Part shown: positions 60,965-64,000 of the stretch, in pieces
Position numbering within the stretch: position 1 is the first letter of the stretch
Layout of the letters: each line of letters starts with the position of its first letter
From: Niastella sp. OAS944
Lineage (GTDB): Bacteria; Bacteroidota; Bacteroidia; Chitinophagales; Chitinophagaceae
Direction of reading: 5' to 3'
Assembly: GCA_024809215.1 (NCBI GenBank)
Contig: JANUBW010000001.1
Coordinates: 2,150,841-2,214,840 of the forward strand
DNA: 64,000 nt
Notes under the pieces: generated by a model
Told to the model about the DNA's origin: nothing
The model's input: only the letters and a program-made list of their open reading frames with translations
Database searches by the model: none
Translations under genes and position numbers: made by a program

Positions 60965-63900
60965 ATGATTAGGATCGCGAGATATTTTTTCGGACTGTTG
61001 GTTTTACAGGTACTTACTGTAGTAACACTCTTTGCCCAACCTAAATGTAAAATTGAGCATTACTCTACAGAAGACGGGCTTTCGCACGATATTATCACCA
61101 CCATATTTAAAGATAGTGAAGGGTTTATGTGGTTTGGCACCTGGAACGGTATTAACCGCTTCGACGGCCAGCGTTTTGTTACGTACAAATCGTCGCCCGG
61201 CGACCAGAGTTATTTCAAAAGCCCGCGCATTGATCAGATCGTTGAAGACGGTTTTCTGCAATTATGGATCGTTGGGTACGATGGGCAGGTTTATCGTTTC
61301 AACAAACGTACGGAGAAGTTGCTGCCACTGAATGCGATCATCAATCTGCCGCCAAAAAGAAAATATACTTTCAAAAGAATACTCAGCACCCGCAATGGAA
61401 AAATATGGATAGAAACCCTGGATGAAGGGCTGGTGGTGGTTACTTCGCCGCAAACCGATACATCGGGCTACTACACTTACCAGGAAGGCGCATCAAAAGA
61501 GTTTAGTTTGCCCTCGAATAAGATCCATTTCTTTAAAGAAATGAAGGATGGAACTATTTGGGTGGGTACGGAAAAGGGCCTGGTGCATTTGAAAAAAGAT
61601 GAAAAAGGGGTTTATAAGAACACGCCCGGACCAGATTTTCCGGGGGGTATTGCTTATACCTGTATGGCGACGATGGTAGATGAAAATGCCCTATGCTTTG
61701 GCACAGGCGATGGCCGTTTATTTCTTGTAAGCCTCGATGGGTCTGTGAGTACAAGATCTATTAGCAATGCAGCCATCCATTCCATACAGGTAGGCAAAAA
61801 ACTTTCCAGTCTTTTTATTACCACTTCCGGCGGCGAGTTGTTTAGCATGCAGTTGAATCATCTTAACAGTTATACACTTACTAAATTAATTAATGAACCG
61901 GGCAATGCATTGTTCAGCATCTATGAAGACCGCTCCGGTTATTTATGGGTAGAACCGCAGAAAGAAGGTGTGATCAGAATTAATCCGGTCACCGGTAAAA
62001 TGAAAACTTATCAGCAGAAAAGTAATGCGCGGTATCTTTTTCCTAAAGACCACTATACTGTATTGGAAGATAACCAGAACCGGGTTTGGGTAAGTATGAA
62101 AGGCGGCGGCTTTGGTTATTATGATTCTGTAACAGATAAAGTAGAATATTTTTACAATGAGCCCGGCGCCTCCAATCATTTGTTCTCAAACAATATTGGC
62201 GTTTGGTATTACGACCCTGCTGGTTTGCTTTGGATCCGCACCGATGAACGCGGGGTAGAGAAAATAACTTTTCAACAGAATGCATTCGATCAGCAATTGC
62301 TGGTACGCCCCGGCGAATTCCAGAGCGACAATGAAGTGCGCGGTATTTGGGAAGATCGCAAAAAGCGATTATGGTTGGGCACCAAAAGCGCCAAACTCTA
62401 CATCCTGGAAAATGGTAAACCGGCCAATATTCAGTTTACCAATATGCCGGCGCAGGGGTTGGGATTGGTATATACCATTATGCAAGACAAAAGCGGCACA
62501 GTATGGCTGGGCACAAAAACCCATGGGCTGTATAAAGCAGTGCCGTTGAATAAAGAAGAGACCAGGTACCAATTGTATAATTACATCACTAATGCCAATG
62601 ACCCAACAAGCATCAGCAGCAACGAGATCTATGCATTGCTGGAAGATAAAGCCGGCCGCATTTGGGTAGGTAGTTTTGAAAACGGGTTGAACCTGGTGGT
62701 GAACGAAGGCGATCGCGTAAGTTTTATCCACGACAGAAACGCCTTACGCGACATTCCAGCCAATATCTTCAGAAAGGTGCGCAATATAGCGGAAGACAAA
62801 CAGGGTAATATTTGGGTGGCTACTACCGACGGATTGATCATCGTAAACCCCAATACCCCGAAGTTCACCTATGCTATGTATCAAAAGATTCCAGGCGATC
62901 AGTACAGTTTGGGCAATAATGATATTCAATATATTTATCGCGACTCACGCAATACCATGTGGCTGGCCACATCGGGTGGCGGTTTGAACCAGGCGATAGG
63001 CGATGATCCCATGAAGGCTTTGAAATTCCAGGTGTATACTACACAGGATGGTTTGCCCAATGATTACCTGGTAAGTTGTGTGGAAGACAACGACCATAAT
63101 TTATGGATAGCTACACAAACCGGTTTGAGCAGGTTCGATATACAGCATAAAACTTTTCGTAATTACAATTCATATGATGGGGTGCCACCTTATGCCTTTT
63201 CAGAAGCGGCAGGGTTACGCGCCGCCAATGGACAGTTGGTATTCGGCACCCTCAAAGGTTACCTCACCTTCGACCCCAGGACCATTGTAACGCACCCGGT
63301 ACATGCGGAGATCGCCTTTACCAATTTGCAAATAAACAATGCCGATATTACTACTGGCAGAAATAACATACTGCCCTTTTCGGTAAACCATACGTCGAAG
63401 CTTACACTGGAACATAATCAGAATATTATTAGTATCGATTATGTAGTGCTCGACTATCGGTCGGGCGACAAGCAGTCGTATGCCTACCGCTTACAGGGTT
63501 TTGATACGGGCTGGCATTATAACCGCAGTGAGCGCCGGGCAACGTATACCAATTTGCCGCCGGGCGAGTATGTGTTTGAGGTGAAGACCATGAACCAGGA
63601 GTTGTATAGTAATGGTCCGGTTAAGAGTATGCACATCTCCATATTGCCGCCGTGGTGGAAAACCTGGTGGGCATATTTATTATATGTGCTGGTAACGGTT
63701 ATTATTTTAGAAATTGTACGCCGTGCTATTGTAACCAACTTACGTTTGCGCCACCGTATTGCAGTAGAAAAGAAACTGGCCGAGTTGAAGTTGAACTTCT
63801 TTACCAATGTATCGCACGAGTTACGAACACCACTTACGCTTATATTAAATCCTATTGAAGAAATAGGCAAACAGGAAAATCTTACACCGCAAAGCCGGAA

Positions 63901-64000
63901 ATATGTAGAAGTAGTACGGAAGAATGCGGAGCGCATGGCCCGGTTTGTAAACCAGTTGCTCGACTTACGCAAACTGCAAAGCGGTAAAGGCATCATACAT
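60965..64000 (+). CDS. Propeller-type sensor histidine kinase, probably a second HTCS (3' end outside window)
   Basis: An open frame of 1012 codons runs from ATG 60965 to the window edge. It has a signal peptide (MIRIARYFFGLLVLQVLTVV...AQ) and two-component-regulator propeller repeats (WFGTWNGINRFDG, IWVGSFENGLNLVV, LWIATQTGLSRFD). A Y_Y_Y domain lies at about 775-890 and a membrane helix near 900-920. The histidine kinase dimerisation helix has His951 in NVSHELRTPLTLI. ATPase and any receiver or AraC domains would lie beyond 64000. It is divergent from hen1-pnkp; its target locus is probably downstream. Confidence 0.88.
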   Translation, partial: MIRIARYFFGLLVLQVLTVVTLFAQPKCKIEHYSTEDGLSHDIITTIFKDSEGFMWFGTWNGINRFDGQRFVTYKSSPGDQSYFKSPRIDQIVEDGFLQLWIVGYDGQVYRFNKRTEKLLPLNAIINLPPKRKYTFKRILSTRNGKIWIETLDEGLVVVTSPQTDTSGYYTYQEGASKEFSLPSNKIHFFKEMKDGTIWVGTEKGLVHLKKDEKGVYKNTPGPDFPGGIAYTCMATMVDENALCFGTGDGRLFLVSLDGSVSTRSISNAAIHSIQVGKKLSSLFITTSGGELFSMQLNHLNSYTLTKLINEPGNALFSIYEDRSGYLWVEPQKEGVIRINPVTGKMKTYQQKSNARYLFPKDHYTVLEDNQNRVWVSMKGGGFGYYDSVTDKVEYFYNEPGASNHLFSNNIGVWYYDPAGLLWIRTDERGVEKITFQQNAFDQQLLVRPGEFQSDNEVRGIWEDRKKRLWLGTKSAKLYILENGKPANIQFTNMPAQGLGLVYTIMQDKSGTVWLGTKTHGLYKAVPLNKEETRYQLYNYITNANDPTSISSNEIYALLEDKAGRIWVGSFENGLNLVVNEGDRVSFIHDRNALRDIPANIFRKVRNIAEDKQGNIWVATTDGLIIVNPNTPKFTYAMYQKIPGDQYSLGNNDIQYIYRDSRNTMWLATSGGGLNQAIGDDPMKALKFQVYTTQDGLPNDYLVSCVEDNDHNLWIATQTGLSRFDIQHKTFRNYNSYDGVPPYAFSEAAGLRAANGQLVFGTLKGYLTFDPRTIVTHPVHAEIAFTNLQINNADITTGRNNILPFSVNHTSKLTLEHNQNIISIDYVVLDYRSGDKQSYAYRLQGFDTGWHYNRSERRATYTNLPPGEYVFEVKTMNQELYSNGPVKSMHISILPPWWKTWWAYLLYVLVTVIILEIVRRAIVTNLRLRHRIAVEKKLAELKLNFFTNVSHELRTPLTLILNPIEEIGKQENLTPQSRKYVEVVRKNAERMARFVNQLLDLRKLQSGKGIIH

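Noticed and set aside
1-64000. tRNA, rRNA or insertion sequence genes
   Set aside because: No cloverleaf-like sequence, transposase motif or paired terminal inverted repeats with target duplications were recognised by reading; a covariance-model search would be needed to exclude small RNAs.

Overview
The window is chromosomal DNA from a member of the Bacteroidota, most likely the Chitinophagaceae (Niastella/Chitinophaga-like). The evidence is two SusC/SusD pairs, a hybrid two-component regulator of the polysaccharide-utilisation type, many Bacteroidota-style promoters (-7 TAnnTTTG, sometimes with -33 TTTG), A-rich leaders instead of Shine-Dalgarno sites, and an 11-gene complex I operon. No rRNA, tRNA, CRISPR array, insertion sequence or phage was recognised. 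Genus is inference; no search was run.

Layout. 1-2765: 5' part of a LytS-like membrane kinase, a 38-residue membrane protein, a MocR-type (GntR/aminotransferase) regulator and a small secreted PepSY-like protein. The regulator gene and the PepSY-like gene both carry the same spaced inverted repeat upstream. 2969-7568: an M48 metalloprotease and two tandem paralogous exported proteins of unknown function. 7750-18079 (minus): nuoABCDHIJKLMN without nuoE, F or G, plus a small gene at its 3' end. 18238-19149: two small membrane proteins. 19357-21798: a cluster centred on an ECF41/SigJ-like sigma factor with an AhpD-fold decarboxylase-family protein, a small membrane protein, an exported RidA homologue and a SnoaL-like protein. 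21866-23610: a DHFR-like reductase and a GlxA-type regulator.

23607-26795 (minus): a DNA alkylation repair operon. It holds an AraC-Ogt protein, AlkB and a stand-alone Ada-type zinc domain whose methyl-acceptor cysteine position is glycine, followed by an exported SGNH esterase/alpha-beta-hydrolase fusion. 26921-30507: a TetR regulator and its probable DUF1348-like target sharing one operator type, a parvulin-like exported protein and a penicillin-binding-type serine hydrolase. 30623-53079 (minus): a polysaccharide utilisation locus with a hybrid two-component regulator, LacI regulator, CHRD lipoprotein, two SusC/SusD pairs, GH2 and GH29 enzymes, a serine hydrolase and a TIG-domain lipoprotein. 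The enzyme set points to a fucose- and beta-galactoside-bearing glycan. 53371-56589: a RhuM-Fic protein, a truncated Fic-only copy of it, a lipoprotein and a metallo-beta-lactamase-fold hydrolase. 56632-60607 (minus): the Hen1-Pnkp RNA repair pair. 60965-64000: the first 1012 residues of a second propeller-type sensor kinase.

The most unusual non-gene structure is at about 48,550-48,866, between the LacI and hybrid-regulator genes. It is 15 diverged copies of a 21-bp unit with no indels, organised as an alternating 42-bp higher-order repeat. Several other dispersed repeat families (GTTGACAAGTT, CAGACCTC, nested GACCTGTCAGG palindromes, AAATCCGGAA palindromes) lie between genes, and one palindrome copy lies inside the RhuM-Fic coding region.
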